Positions 1 through 8,915 of a stretch of DNA of 64,000 bases are shown one piece after another (position 1 is the first letter of the stretch; each line of letters starts with the position of its first letter). The notes under the pieces are model-generated. The model was not told the origin of the DNA. It saw only the letters and a list, made by a program, of their open reading frames with translations, and searched no databases. The position numbers and the translations under genes were made by a program. The DNA is taken from NCBI RefSeq assembly GCF_024105635.1, contig NZ_WYDQ01000001.1, positions 496,001 to 560,000 on the forward strand, in the 5' to 3' direction. Origin of the DNA: Oceanicola sp. 502str15. Lineage in GTDB: Bacteria; Pseudomonadota; Alphaproteobacteria; Rhodobacterales; Rhodobacteraceae.

Positions 1-43
1 TATCCGCAATCCGCAGCGGACGGTGCATCATCAGGCCTTCCAT
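1..43 (-). CDS. Acyl-CoA ligase (AMP-forming), N-terminal fragment cut by window edge
   Basis: Only the first 14 codons are in the window; they translate as MEGLMMHRPLRIAD. This resembles the start of fatty-acyl-CoA synthetases of the AMP-binding superfamily, which open with a similar MxGLMM-RPL stretch. A strong ribosome binding site (GGGAGGAGAGG) lies just upstream of the ATG. The gene follows the SDR gene at 167-925 on the same strand after a 123-bp gap, so the two are probably co-transcribed. The assignment rests on a very short peptide and on the acyl-CoA context, so it is tentative. Confidence 0.5.
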   Translation of the reverse strand, partial: MEGLMMHRPLRIAD

Positions 44-166
44 GACCTCTCCTCCCTGTTTCACGGCCTCCCCGCCGCGTTTGTCCTCAGCCTAGGCGCG
101 CCGTGGCCACCCCTGCAACACCTGCCAAGGTGGGCCCCCCGCTAGCCGCCTTGCGCAACGCACCGT

Positions 167-925
167 TCACCCCATCGCTGACCAGCCGCCATCCACGATC
201 AAGGTCTGTCCGCTCATCCAGGCCCCCGCCGGCGCGGCCAGCATCACCGCCACCCCGGCAATATCCTCCGGCTCCCCGAGCCGCTTCAGCGCATAGCTCT
301 CCGCCGTGCGCCGCGCCTTCTCCGGGTCTTCATAGAGCGCGCGGGCGAAATCGGTCTTCACCACCGCCGGGGCAATCCCGTTGACCCGGATGTTGTCGCT
401 CCCATAGGCCACCGCGAGGTTCCGCACGATCTGCGTATCGGCGGCCTTCGTCACCGCATAAATCCCCAGATGCTCCGAGCCCTTGAAGGCCGCAATCGAG
501 CTGACAATCACGATCGCCCCGCCGCCCTTCGCCTGCATCCCCGGAATCACCCCCTTGCAGAGCCGCATGTTGGCCCGGATGTTCACCGCGATGGTCTTGT
601 CGAAGGCCTCGTCCGGCGTATCGAGGAACGGCCCCATATAGGGGTTCACCGCCGCGTTGCAGACGAGGATATCCACCGCTCCCAGCCGCGCCTCCGCCTG
701 CTCCAGCAGCTGCGCAATCGCCCCGTCATCCGAAACGTTGCAGGCAATCGGCACCGCCGCCGGGCCGATCTCCGCCGCCACCGCCGCGCAGGCCTCGGGT
801 TTGCGCGACGAGATCACCACCTGCGCCCCCCGCGCCACCATCGCCTCGGCAATCGCCCGGCCAATGCCCCGCGTCGAACCGGTGACAAGCGCCACCTTTC
901 CCGTAAGATCAAACAGATCGCCCAT
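167..925 (-). CDS. SDR family oxidoreductase
   Basis: This 252-residue protein is a classical short-chain dehydrogenase/reductase that oxidises or reduces a hydroxyl/keto group with NAD(P)(H). The nucleotide-binding motif TGSTRGIG is near residue 15, the structural NAA of the NNAG motif near 90, the catalytic Ser in IVSSIAAF near 143, and the catalytic pair in YAVTK near 157. The C-terminal MSGQTLIVDGGW is typical of the family. It is divergent from the SDR at 1042 and upstream of a CoA ligase. The substrate is unknown; the setting suggests a hydroxyacyl- or ketoacyl-CoA. Confidence 0.9.
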   Translation of the reverse strand: MGDLFDLTGKVALVTGSTRGIGRAIAEAMVARGAQVVISSRKPEACAAVAAEIGPAAVPIACNVSDDGAIAQLLEQAEARLGAVDILVCNAAVNPYMGPFLDTPDEAFDKTIAVNIRANMRLCKGVIPGMQAKGGGAIVIVSSIAAFKGSEHLGIYAVTKAADTQIVRNLAVAYGSDNIRVNGIAPAVVKTDFARALYEDPEKARRTAESYALKRLGEPEDIAGVAVMLAAPAGAWMSGQTLIVDGGWSAMG

Positions 926-980
926 AGCGTCCTCCTCATGCGCGAGCAGACAGGGGGCAGGGCGGGCTTGTCAAGCAGGT

Positions 981-997
981 GCGGAATTGTATTCTGC
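981..997. promoter_or_regulatory. Candidate IclR operator, copy 1
   Basis: The sequence GCGGAATTGTATTCTGC is a 7-3-7 pseudopalindrome with one mismatch. It lies in the 116-bp divergent promoter region between the SDR genes at 925 (minus) and 1042 (plus). A related 17-mer, GCGGAATTGCGTTTCGC, occurs at 17006-17022 in another divergent promoter region at the far end of the acyl-CoA island. The IclR gene at 8112 lies between the two sites, so it is the obvious candidate regulator. Binding is inferred. Confidence 0.5.
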
Positions 998-1041
998 ATT
1001 GCGAAACGGGCGCGCGGGGAGGCGCGCCAGCGGAGGAAACA

Positions 1042-1863
1042 ATGGACGCGGCGAAACTCTTCGACCTCACCGGCAAGCTTGCGCTTGTCACCGGCGGCTC
1101 CTCGGGCATCGGCGAAATGGCCGCCGAAGGGTTGGTGCGGGCCGGGGCGCATGTGCTGCTGGCCTCTCGCCGGGGCGAGGCCTGCGAGGCCGTCGCCGCC
1201 CGCCTCAACGCGCTGGGCGCGGCAGGGCAGGCCGAGGGCTTCGCCGGAGATGTCTCCACCGCCGAAGGCGTCGCCGCGCTCTCCGCCGAGGTTCACGCCC
1301 GCACCTCACGCCTCGATATCCTCTTCAACAACGCTGGCCGAAGCTGGGGCGCCCCTCTGAGCGATTTCCCCCATGCCGCGTGGGACAAGGTGATGAGCCT
1401 CAACGTCGCCGGCCTCTTCGAACTCACCCGCAGCCTGCTGCCGCTCCTGCGCGCCGCCGCGAGCGACGAAAACCCCGCCCGCGTCGTCAACACCGGCTCG
1501 GTCATGGGCGAGGTGCCGATGGGCGATGACGCCTATTCCTACGCCGCCTCCAAGGCCGCCGTGCACCACCTCACCAAAATCCTCGCCAAGGAACTGGCCG
1601 CCAGCCGCATCACCGTCAACGCCCTCGCGCCCGGCCCCTTCGTCTCCAAGATGACAGCCTTCGCCACCGGCGACGACAGCATGCGCAGCCGCGTCGGCGC
1701 GCAAGTCCCCCTTGGCCGCGTCGGTCGCCCCGAAGATATCGCCGCCGCGCTGCTCTACCTCTGCGGCCCCGGCGGCGGCTACGTCACCGGCGCCATCCTC
1801 CCCGTCTCCGGCGGCATCAACGTCCAGACCGGCCCGGATATCTTCGCCGAGGGCAAACCGTGA
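1042..1863 (+). CDS. SDR family oxidoreductase
   Basis: A 273-residue short-chain dehydrogenase/reductase. The ATG at 1042 was chosen over an in-frame codon at 979 because GGAGGAA precedes it at normal distance and the protein then opens MDAAKLFDLTGKLALVTGG as in the family. Visible motifs are TGGSSGIG (cofactor binding), NNAG, and the catalytic YAASK. The C-terminal GGYVTGAILPVSGG is normal. It starts a tightly packed plus-strand operon and overlaps the MaoC gene by four bases. It probably acts on a hydroxyacyl-CoA or a related alcohol. Confidence 0.9.
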   Translation: MDAAKLFDLTGKLALVTGGSSGIGEMAAEGLVRAGAHVLLASRRGEACEAVAARLNALGAAGQAEGFAGDVSTAEGVAALSAEVHARTSRLDILFNNAGRSWGAPLSDFPHAAWDKVMSLNVAGLFELTRSLLPLLRAAASDENPARVVNTGSVMGEVPMGDDAYSYAASKAAVHHLTKILAKELAASRITVNALAPGPFVSKMTAFATGDDSMRSRVGAQVPLGRVGRPEDIAAALLYLCGPGGGYVTGAILPVSGGINVQTGPDIFAEGKP

Positions 1864-2315
1864 CGCTGGACGACATGAAAAACCGCATCGGCGAGGAGCT
1901 TGGCGTGTCGCGCTGGTTCACCATCGACCAGCCCCGGATCGACGCCTTCGCCGATCTCACCGAAGACCACCAGTTCATCCACACCGACCCGGCCCGCGCC
2001 GCCGCCACGCCCTTCGGCACCACCATCGCCCACGGCTTCCTCACCCTGTCGATGCTCTCCGCCATGGCCTACGATGGCCAGCCCGAGGTAGAAGGGCAGA
2101 CCATGGGCATCAACTACGGCTTCGAGCGCATCCGCTTTCTCTCGCCCGTGCCCTCCGGCGCCCGCATCCGCGCCCGTTTCACCCTCGCCGAGCTGACCGA
2201 AAAGCGCCCCGGCGATGTAACGCTGGCATGGGATGTGACGATGGAGGCCGAGGGCGCCACCAAGCCCGTGGTCGTCGCCCGCTGGCTGAACAAGAAATAC
2301 ATGGAGGCCGCATGA
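1860..2315 (+). CDS. MaoC family (hot-dog fold) enoyl-CoA hydratase-like protein
   Basis: A 151-residue single-domain protein of the MaoC/NodN dehydratase family. In these enzymes an Asp/His pair hydrates enoyl-CoA to (R)-3-hydroxyacyl-CoA. The hydratase signature is seen as DLTEDHQFIHTDP (about residues 35-47), followed by FGTTIAHGFLTLSML. The GTG start overlaps the stop of the preceding SDR (GTGA). The next gene is an HSD17B4-like SDR, so the pair may perform the (R)-specific hydration and oxidation steps of beta-oxidation. Confidence 0.88.
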   Translation: MTLDDMKNRIGEELGVSRWFTIDQPRIDAFADLTEDHQFIHTDPARAAATPFGTTIAHGFLTLSMLSAMAYDGQPEVEGQTMGINYGFERIRFLSPVPSGARIRARFTLAELTEKRPGDVTLAWDVTMEAEGATKPVVVARWLNKKYMEAA

Positions 2316-3217
2316 TCCGCTTTGACGGCAAGGTTGCAATCGTCACCGGCGCCGCCGCCGGGCTGGGCCGCGCCCATGCACTGGGCCTCGCCGCGCGCGG
2401 GGCCAAGGTGCTGGTGGCCGACATGGCCGATGGGGCAGGGGTGGTGGCCGAGGTCGAAGCCGCAGGCGGCACCGCGCTGGCCACCCGCACGGATGTCTCC
2501 GACGAGGCCTGCGTGGACGATATGGTCGCCACCGCCATGCAGGCCTGGGGCCAGGTCGACATTCTCGTCAACAACGCCGGCCTGTTGCGCGACAAGTCCT
2601 TCGCCAAGATGGACATGGCCGATTGGCGAAAGGTGATCGACGTGCACCTCACCGGCTCGGCGCTCTGCACCCACGCGCTCTGGCCCCACTTTCGCGAGCG
2701 CAACTACGGCCGCGTGGTCTTCACCACCTCCGGCTCCGGGCTCTACGGCAACTTCGGGCAGGCCAACTATGCCGCCGCCAAGGCCGGGATGGTCGGGCTG
2801 ATGAACACCCTCGCGCTGGAGGGCGCGCGCAACGATATTCGCGTCAACTGCCTCGCCCCCACGGCGGCCACGGCCATGACCGAAGGCCTGCTCCCCGCCG
2901 ATGCCGCCGCCCTGCTGACGCCCGAAAGCATCACGCCGGGCCTGCTCTGGCTGGTGAGTGAAGAGGCCCCCACCCGCACCATCCTCGCCGCAGGCGGCGG
3001 GGTCTTCTCCGTCGCGCAGATCACCGAAACCCTCGGCCTCAACCTCGCAGGCGGCGAGATCACCCCCGAGGCCATCGCCGAGGGCGCGGCCCTGCTCACC
3101 GACCCGGACGGCGCCGAAGAGCTGCCCGATGCCTTCTCGCAAACCCGCCGTTTCGCCCGACAGGCCGCCGAAGCGCAGGGCCTGCCGCTCGACTGGCCCG
3201 GAACAGAGAAAGACTGA
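2312..3217 (+). CDS. SDR, peroxisomal multifunctional enzyme type 2-like (3-hydroxyacyl-CoA dehydrogenase)
   Basis: A 301-residue SDR with TGAAAGLG, NNAG and YAAAK motifs. The start at 2312 overlaps the MaoC stop (ATGA) and yields MIRFDGKVAIVTGAAAGLG, the normal N terminus; longer readings upstream are antisense artefacts. After the Rossmann domain (to about residue 235) comes a C-terminal extension of about 65 residues. This arrangement resembles the dehydrogenase part of HSD17B4/MFE-2, which oxidises (R)-3-hydroxyacyl-CoA. Adjacency to MaoC supports that role. Confidence 0.85.
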   Translation: MIRFDGKVAIVTGAAAGLGRAHALGLAARGAKVLVADMADGAGVVAEVEAAGGTALATRTDVSDEACVDDMVATAMQAWGQVDILVNNAGLLRDKSFAKMDMADWRKVIDVHLTGSALCTHALWPHFRERNYGRVVFTTSGSGLYGNFGQANYAAAKAGMVGLMNTLALEGARNDIRVNCLAPTAATAMTEGLLPADAAALLTPESITPGLLWLVSEEAPTRTILAAGGGVFSVAQITETLGLNLAGGEITPEAIAEGAALLTDPDGAEELPDAFSQTRRFARQAAEAQGLPLDWPGTEKD

Positions 3218-3223
3218 ACAAAC

Positions 3224-4420
3224 ATGCGCGAAGCCCTCATCGTCTCCACCGCCCGCACGCCGATCGGCAAGGCCTATCGCGGCGCCTTCAACGCCACCAC
3301 GCCGCAGGCGCTGGCAGGCCACGCCATCGCCCATGCCGTCTCCCGCGCCGGGGTGGAGCCGGGCGAGGTCGGTGACGTGGTGCTCGGCGCGGCGCTGCAA
3401 CAGGGCTTTCAGGGCGGCAACATCGCCCGCCAATGCGCCCTGCGCGCGGGGCTGCCCGAGACCGTCGCAGGCATGAGCCTCGACCGCCAATGCGCCTCGG
3501 GCCTCATGGCCATCGCCACCGCCGCCAAGCAGGTGGTGCATGACGGCATGGATATGGCCATCGGCGCAGGGGTCGAAAGCATCTCCCTCGTGCAGACCCC
3601 GGCCATGCGCCGCGACGCTGACCCATGGCTGCAAGAGCACGTTCCCGAAATCTACATGACCATGCTCGAAACGGCAGAAACCGTCGCCGCCCGCTACGGC
3701 ATCTCCCGCGAGGCGCAGGACGCCTACGCCGCCCAAAGCCAGGCCCGCACCGCCGCCGCGCAGCAGGCCGGCAGGTTCTCCGACGAGGTCGTGCCGCTGC
3801 CCACCGTGATGAAGGTGAAAGACCGCGACACCGGCGAAGTCTCCGACCGGCAAATCACCCTGGAACAGGACGAAGGCAACCGCCCCGGCACCACTGCCGA
3901 AAGCCTCGCCAATCTTGCCCCGGTGTTCGAAAAAGGCATCAACCTAGATCAAGGTCGTTTCATAACTGCCGGAAATTCCTCGCAACTCTCCGATGGCGCT
4001 TCCGCCGCAATGTTGATGGAATCCAAGGAAGCCGAGCGCCGGGGCCTCACCCCGCTGGGCCGCTACGTCGGCATGGCGGTGGCCGGATGCGCCCCCGACG
4101 TGATGGGCATCGGCCCGGTTTTCGCGGTGCCCAAGCTGCTCGCCGCCCATGGCCTGACCGTGGACGATATCGGCCTCTGGGAGCTGAACGAGGCCTTCGC
4201 CTGTCAGGTGATCTACAGCCGCGATACCCTCGGCATCCCCGACGAGCTGCTCAACGTCAACGGCGGGGCCATCTCCATCGGCCACCCCTACGGCATGTCG
4301 GGCGCCCGCATGGTCGGCCACGCGCTGATCGAGGGCAAACGCCGCGGCGCAAAATACATCGTCACCACCATGTGCGTGGGTGGCGGCATGGGGGCCGCTG
4401 GTCTCTTTGAAGTTCTGTAA
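3224..4420 (+). CDS. Acetyl-CoA C-acyltransferase (thiolase)
   Basis: A 398-residue thiolase, full length for the family, which cleaves 3-ketoacyl-CoA with CoA. The acyl-accepting Cys is in DRQCASGLM near residue 91. The C-terminal active-site motifs are [17 protein letters not shown] (His) and [11 protein letters not shown] (Cys). It begins six bases after the SDR stop and precedes an acyl-CoA dehydrogenase. Together with the MaoC hydratase and the SDRs it completes a beta-oxidation cycle encoded on one strand. Confidence 0.95.
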   Translation: MREALIVSTARTPIGKAYRGAFNATTPQALAGHAIAHAVSRAGVEPGEVGDVVLGAALQQGFQGGNIARQCALRAGLPETVAGMSLDRQCASGLMAIATAAKQVVHDGMDMAIGAGVESISLVQTPAMRRDADPWLQEHVPEIYMTMLETAETVAARYGISREAQDAYAAQSQARTAAAQQAGRFSDEVVPLPTVMKVKDRDTGEVSDRQITLEQDEGNRPGTTAESLANLAPVFEKGINLDQGRFITAGNSSQLSDGASAAMLMESKEAERRGLTPLGRYVGMAVAGCAPDVMGIGPVFAVPKLLAAHGLTVDDIGLWELNEAFACQVIYSRDTLGIPDELLNVNGGAISIGHPYGMSGARMVGHALIEGKRRGAKYIVTTMCVGGGMGAAGLFEVL

Positions 4421-4428
4421 GGGAGAAT

Positions 4429-5667
4429 ATGATGGACCTCGGGATGACCCCCCGCGTCAAGGAACTGGCCGCCCGCGTGCGCCAGATGGTGGAAGAAGAG
4501 ATCGAGCCGCTCGACCGCGAGTTCGAGGCCGAAGTCGGCCAGCACCCCTCGGGCGACCGCTTCGCCCTCACCGACCGCCAGCTCGAAATCCTGAGCACCC
4601 TCAAGGCCAGCGCCCGCGCCAAGGGCCTGTGGAACTTCTGGCTCACCGACAGCGAGAAGGGGCAGGGGCTTTCCACCGTCGAGTATGCCTATCTCGCCGA
4701 GGAAATGGGCAAGGTCCGCATCGCCGCCGAGGTCTTCAACTGCGGCGCGCCAGACACCGGCAACATGGAGGTCTTCGAGCGTTATGGCACCGAGGCCCAC
4801 AAGGAACGCTGGCTCAAACCCCTGCTGAACGGCGAAATCCGCTCCTCCTACGTGATGACCGAGCCGGGCGTGGCCTCCTCCGACGCCACCAACATCTCGC
4901 TGGAGGCGAAGGAAACTGATGACGGCTGGGTGCTCAACGGCGAGAAATACTGGATCAGTGGCGCCGGCGACCCGCGCTGCGCCGTCTACATCCTCATGGC
5001 CCAGACCGACCCGCAGGCCGACAAGCACGCCCGCCACTCCATGTTCGTCCTGCCCGCCAACAGCGGGGGCATCGAAATCCTGCGCCCCATGCATGTCTTC
5101 GGCCATGATGATGCGCCCCACGGCCACATGCACATCCGCTTCACCAATGTGAAAGTCGCCCCCGAAGACATGCTGCTCGGTCGCGGCCGTGGCTTCGAGG
5201 TCGCCCAGGGCCGCCTCGGCCCGGGCCGCATTCACCATTGCATGCGCGCCATCGGCCAGGCCGAAAAGGCGCTGGAGCTGTTCTGCAAACGCGCCATGAC
5301 CCGCGAGGCCTTCAAGAAAAAGATCGTCGACCTCGGCGCCAACTACGACATCATCGCCAACTGCCGGATGGAGATCGAAATGGCCCGGCTGCTCTGCCTG
5401 AAGGCCGCCTGGATGATGGACACCCAAGGCACCCGCGCCGCCCAGCCCTGGATCTCCAAGATCAAGGTCGCCGCCCCGATGATGGCCCTCAAGGTCGTCG
5501 ACGAGGCGATGCAGGTCCACGGCGGCACCGGCATCAGCCAGGACACGCCGCTCGCCGCGATGTGGACCAACCTGCGCACCCTGCGGCTGGTCGACGGCCC
5601 CGATGCCGTCCACCGCCGCCAGGTCGCCCGCGCCGAGCTGCGCAAATACTCCAACGAGAAGATCTGA
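4429..5667 (+). CDS. Acyl-CoA dehydrogenase, ACAD10/ACAD11-like
   Basis: A 412-residue FAD-dependent acyl-CoA dehydrogenase. It has the FAD/substrate loop YVMTEPGVASSDATNI and the C-terminal helix region VHGGTGISQDTPLAAMW. The length and the ending LRLVDGPDAVHRRQVAR resemble the dehydrogenase domain of ACAD10/11. ATG codons at 4429 and 4432 are both possible, after GGGAGA. In ACAD10/11 an APH-type kinase domain is fused to the dehydrogenase; here a separate APH-like kinase lies two genes downstream. That suggests processing of 4-hydroxyacyl-CoA through a phosphorylated intermediate, which is an inference. Confidence 0.9.
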   Translation: MMDLGMTPRVKELAARVRQMVEEEIEPLDREFEAEVGQHPSGDRFALTDRQLEILSTLKASARAKGLWNFWLTDSEKGQGLSTVEYAYLAEEMGKVRIAAEVFNCGAPDTGNMEVFERYGTEAHKERWLKPLLNGEIRSSYVMTEPGVASSDATNISLEAKETDDGWVLNGEKYWISGAGDPRCAVYILMAQTDPQADKHARHSMFVLPANSGGIEILRPMHVFGHDDAPHGHMHIRFTNVKVAPEDMLLGRGRGFEVAQGRLGPGRIHHCMRAIGQAEKALELFCKRAMTREAFKKKIVDLGANYDIIANCRMEIEMARLLCLKAAWMMDTQGTRAAQPWISKIKVAAPMMALKVVDEAMQVHGGTGISQDTPLAAMWTNLRTLRLVDGPDAVHRRQVARAELRKYSNEKI

Positions 5668-6303
5668 GTGCCCGAACTCGTCCTCATCCGTCACGCACAG
5701 GCCTCCTTCGGGGCGGCGGATTATGACGTGCTCTCCGACCTCGGCCATGCCCAGTCCCGCGCGCTGGGCATGGCCCTCAAACGGCAGGGCCTCGCCCCCG
5801 TCGCCGTCTATCGCGGCGCCATGCGGCGGCACCGCGAAACGCTCGAGGGCATCGCCACCGCACTCGACCTGCCCGCGCCCACCATCCAGGAGGGCCTGAA
5901 TGAATTCGACAGCAAGGCGCTGCTGGCTTCCTTCGGCGGCGGCGTCCCGTCCGACCGCAAGGCCCACTTCCGCCGCCTGCGCGAGGCCGTGGTGGCGTGG
6001 CAGAATGGCGAGATCGACGGCCCCGAAAGCTTCGCCGCCTTCACCGACCGGGTCATGCAGGCGCAATCCGCCATGGCCGCCCACAATGGCCCCGTGCTCG
6101 CCGTCTCCTCCGGCGGCGCAATCTGCCGGATGCTCGCCGCCGCCGTCCGCGCCCCGGCGCAGACCATGATCGAGCTGCAACTCCAGATGAAGAACTGCGC
6201 CGTCAACCGCCTGCTCGCCACCGGCGACACAACCTTCCTCACCGGCTTCAACGAAACACCCCACATCGACGCGGAGGCAGCCCATATGCTGACCTTCTCA
6301 TGA
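5668..6303 (+). CDS. Histidine phosphatase family protein
   Basis: A 211-residue protein of the phosphoglycerate-mutase-like histidine phosphatase superfamily. The phospho-acceptor motif LIRHAQASFG is at residues 5-14, and a second Arg/Glu region (YRGAMRRHRETLEG) is near 50. The second catalytic His is likely in the AHNGPVLAVSSGG region, where the usual His of the VSHGG motif reads as Ser (VSSGG), so activity is uncertain. The GTG start directly abuts the stop of the dehydrogenase. Its place between an ACAD and an APH-like kinase is notable, because a phosphatase there could act on the same phosphorylated intermediate. Confidence 0.8.
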   Translation: MPELVLIRHAQASFGAADYDVLSDLGHAQSRALGMALKRQGLAPVAVYRGAMRRHRETLEGIATALDLPAPTIQEGLNEFDSKALLASFGGGVPSDRKAHFRRLREAVVAWQNGEIDGPESFAAFTDRVMQAQSAMAAHNGPVLAVSSGGAICRMLAAAVRAPAQTMIELQLQMKNCAVNRLLATGDTTFLTGFNETPHIDAEAAHMLTFS

Positions 6304-7325
6304 CCGCGCAAACCCTCGACACCGCCGCCGTCGCCGCATGGATCAACGCCCATGCCCCCGGCCACACCGGCCCCGTCACAGCCGAGAAGTTCGCCACCGG
6401 CCAGTCCAACCCCACCTTTCGCCTCACCACCCCGCAGGGCAGCCTTGTGCTGCGGCGCAAACCCCCGGGAAAGCTGCTGAAATCCGCCCATGCGGTCGAC
6501 CGCGAGTTCCGCGTGCAAAGCGCGCTGGCCGCAACCCCGGTGCCCGTCGCCCGGATGATCGCCTATTGCGACGACCCGGCAGTCATCGGCTCCGAATTCT
6601 ACCTGATGGAGCACATCGAGGGCCGCCATTTCAACCAGCCCCACCTGCCCAAACTCTCCGCCTCCGACCGCGCCCCCATCTTCGACGAAATGAACCGCGT
6701 CCTCGCCGCCATCCACGAGGTCGACCTCGCCGCCACCGGCCTCGCCGACTATGGCCGCGCCGGCAACTACTACCGCCGCCAGATCGACCGCTGGACCACC
6801 CAATACCGCGCCTCCGAAACCGAAACGATTCAAGCGATGGATGCCCTCATCGCATGGCTCGACGCCAACGTGCCCGAGGATGACGGGCAGGTCTGCCTCA
6901 CCCATGGCGACTACCGGCTCGACAACATGCTTTTCGCCCCGGATGCCCCCCGCATCACCGCCGTGCTCGACTGGGAGCTTTCCACCCTCGGCCACCCCTA
7001 TGCCGATCTCGCGCAGGTCATCATGCAATGGCAGCGCCCGCCGGGGCCGGAGGGCAGGGGTCTCGCCGGGCTCGAACGCGCCGCCCATGGCCTGCCCACC
7101 GACGACGCCTTCATCGAAAGCTATTGCACCCGGCGCGGCCTGCCCGGCATCCCCGCCTTCGGCTTCTACCTCGCCTTCGCCAACTTCCGCATGGCGGGCA
7201 TCCTGCAAGGGGTCAAGAAACGCGCGCTCGACGGCAACGCCTCCAACCCCGAGAAGGGGCTGCAACTGGGCGCGCTGGTGCCCGGTCTGGCAGAGGCCGG
7301 GCTGGAGGCGGCGGCAGATGCCTGA
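6300..7325 (+). CDS. APH-like phosphotransferase (acyl-CoA kinase type)
   Basis: A 341-residue aminoglycoside-phosphotransferase-fold kinase. The start at 6300 overlaps the upstream stop (ATGA). Visible kinase elements are the glycine-rich substitute FATGQSNPTFRL, the Lys-containing LVLRRKPPGKLL, the catalytic loop LTHGDYRLDNMLF and the metal-binding LDWELSTLGHPYADLA. Proteins of this subfamily accompany acyl-CoA dehydrogenases, are fused to them in ACAD10/11, and include LvaA, which phosphorylates 4-hydroxyvaleryl-CoA. A role in phosphorylating a 4-hydroxyacyl-CoA is therefore likely, but not proven here. Confidence 0.87.
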   Translation: MTAQTLDTAAVAAWINAHAPGHTGPVTAEKFATGQSNPTFRLTTPQGSLVLRRKPPGKLLKSAHAVDREFRVQSALAATPVPVARMIAYCDDPAVIGSEFYLMEHIEGRHFNQPHLPKLSASDRAPIFDEMNRVLAAIHEVDLAATGLADYGRAGNYYRRQIDRWTTQYRASETETIQAMDALIAWLDANVPEDDGQVCLTHGDYRLDNMLFAPDAPRITAVLDWELSTLGHPYADLAQVIMQWQRPPGPEGRGLAGLERAAHGLPTDDAFIESYCTRRGLPGIPAFGFYLAFANFRMAGILQGVKKRALDGNASNPEKGLQLGALVPGLAEAGLEAAADA

Positions 7326-8103
7326 GCCTTCGCCCTCCCGCGTGGTGCTCATCACCGGCGCCGCCTCGGGCTTCGGGGCAGGGGCCGCCCGCGCCTTCGC
7401 CGCCGAAGGGGCGCGGCTGGTGCTCTGCGATATCGACGCCCCCCGGCTCGAAACCCTCGCAACAACGCTCCGCACCGCAGGCACCGAGGTGCTCGCCCGG
7501 CCCGGCGATGTCACTGACGAGGCCGCCCATGCCGCCCTGATCGCCGCCACCCTCGCCGAGTTCGGTCAGCTCGACGTGGCGATCAACAACGCCGGTCTCG
7601 GCCAGCCCTTCACCCCGCTCGCCCGCACCGAGGCCGCCGACTTCGACCGCATCATGGCCACCAACGCCCGCGGCGTCTTTCTGGGCATGAAGCACCAGAT
7701 CCCGCCGATGCAGGCGGCCGGGCAGGGAGTGATCCTCAACATCGCTTCCGCCGCAGGCCTCACCGGCGCGGGCCACCTCGCGGCCTATGCCGCCGCCAAA
7801 CACGCCGTCGTCGGCCTCACCCGCGCCGCCGCCGACGAGCTGGCCGGCAAGGGCATCCGCGTCAACGCGCTCTGCCCGGCCTTCGCCGAAACGCCGCTCT
7901 TCGCTGAGATGGCCGACCAGTTCGGCGCCCGCACCGGCGAAGATGCCGCCGAGGCCCGCGCCCGCATCACCGCCCGCGTGCCCATGGGCCGCGTGGCCAC
8001 AGTTGACGAAGTCGTACAGGCCATGCTCTGGACCTGCGCGCCAGCAAACAGTTTCATGACCGGGCAGGCCCTCGCCATCGACGGCGGGCTGACGGCGATC
8101 TAG
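7318..8103 (+). CDS. SDR family oxidoreductase
   Basis: A 261-residue classical SDR whose ATG at 7318 lies inside the end of the kinase gene (8-bp overlap). Cofactor motif TGAASGFG, NNAG, catalytic Ser in IASAAGLTG and YAAAK are all present, and the C terminus MTGQALAIDGG is standard. It is the last metabolic gene before the IclR regulator, 8 bp downstream. By analogy with levulinate-type operons it could act on a 4-oxo/4-hydroxyacyl-CoA, but the motifs do not define the substrate. Confidence 0.88.
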   Translation: MPEPSPSRVVLITGAASGFGAGAARAFAAEGARLVLCDIDAPRLETLATTLRTAGTEVLARPGDVTDEAAHAALIAATLAEFGQLDVAINNAGLGQPFTPLARTEAADFDRIMATNARGVFLGMKHQIPPMQAAGQGVILNIASAAGLTGAGHLAAYAAAKHAVVGLTRAAADELAGKGIRVNALCPAFAETPLFAEMADQFGARTGEDAAEARARITARVPMGRVATVDEVVQAMLWTCAPANSFMTGQALAIDGGLTAI

Positions 8104-8111
8104 GGGAAGAC

Positions 8112-8915
8112 GTGGACGCAACTGACCAAATCGACGGCGCGCTCGAAAGCGACGACCGCAATTTCATCACCGCGCTGGCCCGTGGGCTGGAGGTGTTGCG
8201 CTGCTTCCGCCCCTCCGAAACCGAGCTGACCAATCAGGAAATCGCCGCCCGCACCGGCCTGCCCAAGGCCACCATCTCGCGGCTCACCTATACCCTGCGC
8301 AAGCTCGACTACCTCGTGCATTCCGAGCGCGGCGGCACCTATCGGCTGGGGCCGGGGGTTCTGGCGCTGGGCTACGGCGTGCTCGCGGGCATGGAAACCT
8401 CCGAGCGCGCCCGCGACCCGATGCGCGCCCTCTGCGAGGGGCCCAACCCCCACGTCACCGCCGCCTTCGCCGAGCGCCACCGCCTGCAGGCCGTCTATGT
8501 CGGCGTGCAGCGCAGCCAGCAGGCCGTGTCGCTCACCATGAACGTCGGCGCCCGCCTGCCGCTGTTCCACTCCGCCATCGGCCGCGCCATCCTTGCCGCC
8601 ATGACCGAGGAGGAACACGCCCACATCCTCGAACTCGCCAAGCGCGAACGCCCCGATGATGTGCCCCGCTACCGCACCTCGCTGGCCAAGGCGCTCGAAG
8701 ATTACGCCAAATACGGCTACACCACCGGCTACGGCGACTGGCGCCCCGAGATCAACGGCATCGCGGTGCCCGTGGTCTCGCTCAACGGCGACCGGATCTT
8801 TGCCATGAACGTGGGCGGCCCGGCCTTTCTGGTCTCCTCCGACGAGCTGCGCGACGCCTACGCCGACCGCCTCCTTGCCACCGCCGCCGCCCTTAGCCGC
8901 CGGGCCGGCGCATGA
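8112..8915 (+). CDS. IclR family transcriptional regulator
   Basis: A 267-residue DNA-binding regulator read from a GTG. The N-terminal winged helix-turn-helix spans about residues 14-80 (ALARGLEVLRCF to LTYTLRKLDYL). The C-terminal IclR effector domain follows (FHSAIGRAILAAMTEEE near 150). IclR proteins sense small organic acids or CoA esters and often control the adjacent catabolic genes. Two candidate operators are at 981 and 17006, on either side of the island. The gene overlaps the thioesterase gene by four bases. Confidence 0.93.
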   Translation: MDATDQIDGALESDDRNFITALARGLEVLRCFRPSETELTNQEIAARTGLPKATISRLTYTLRKLDYLVHSERGGTYRLGPGVLALGYGVLAGMETSERARDPMRALCEGPNPHVTAAFAERHRLQAVYVGVQRSQQAVSLTMNVGARLPLFHSAIGRAILAAMTEEEHAHILELAKRERPDDVPRYRTSLAKALEDYAKYGYTTGYGDWRPEINGIAVPVVSLNGDRIFAMNVGGPAFLVSSDELRDAYADRLLATAAALSRRAGA

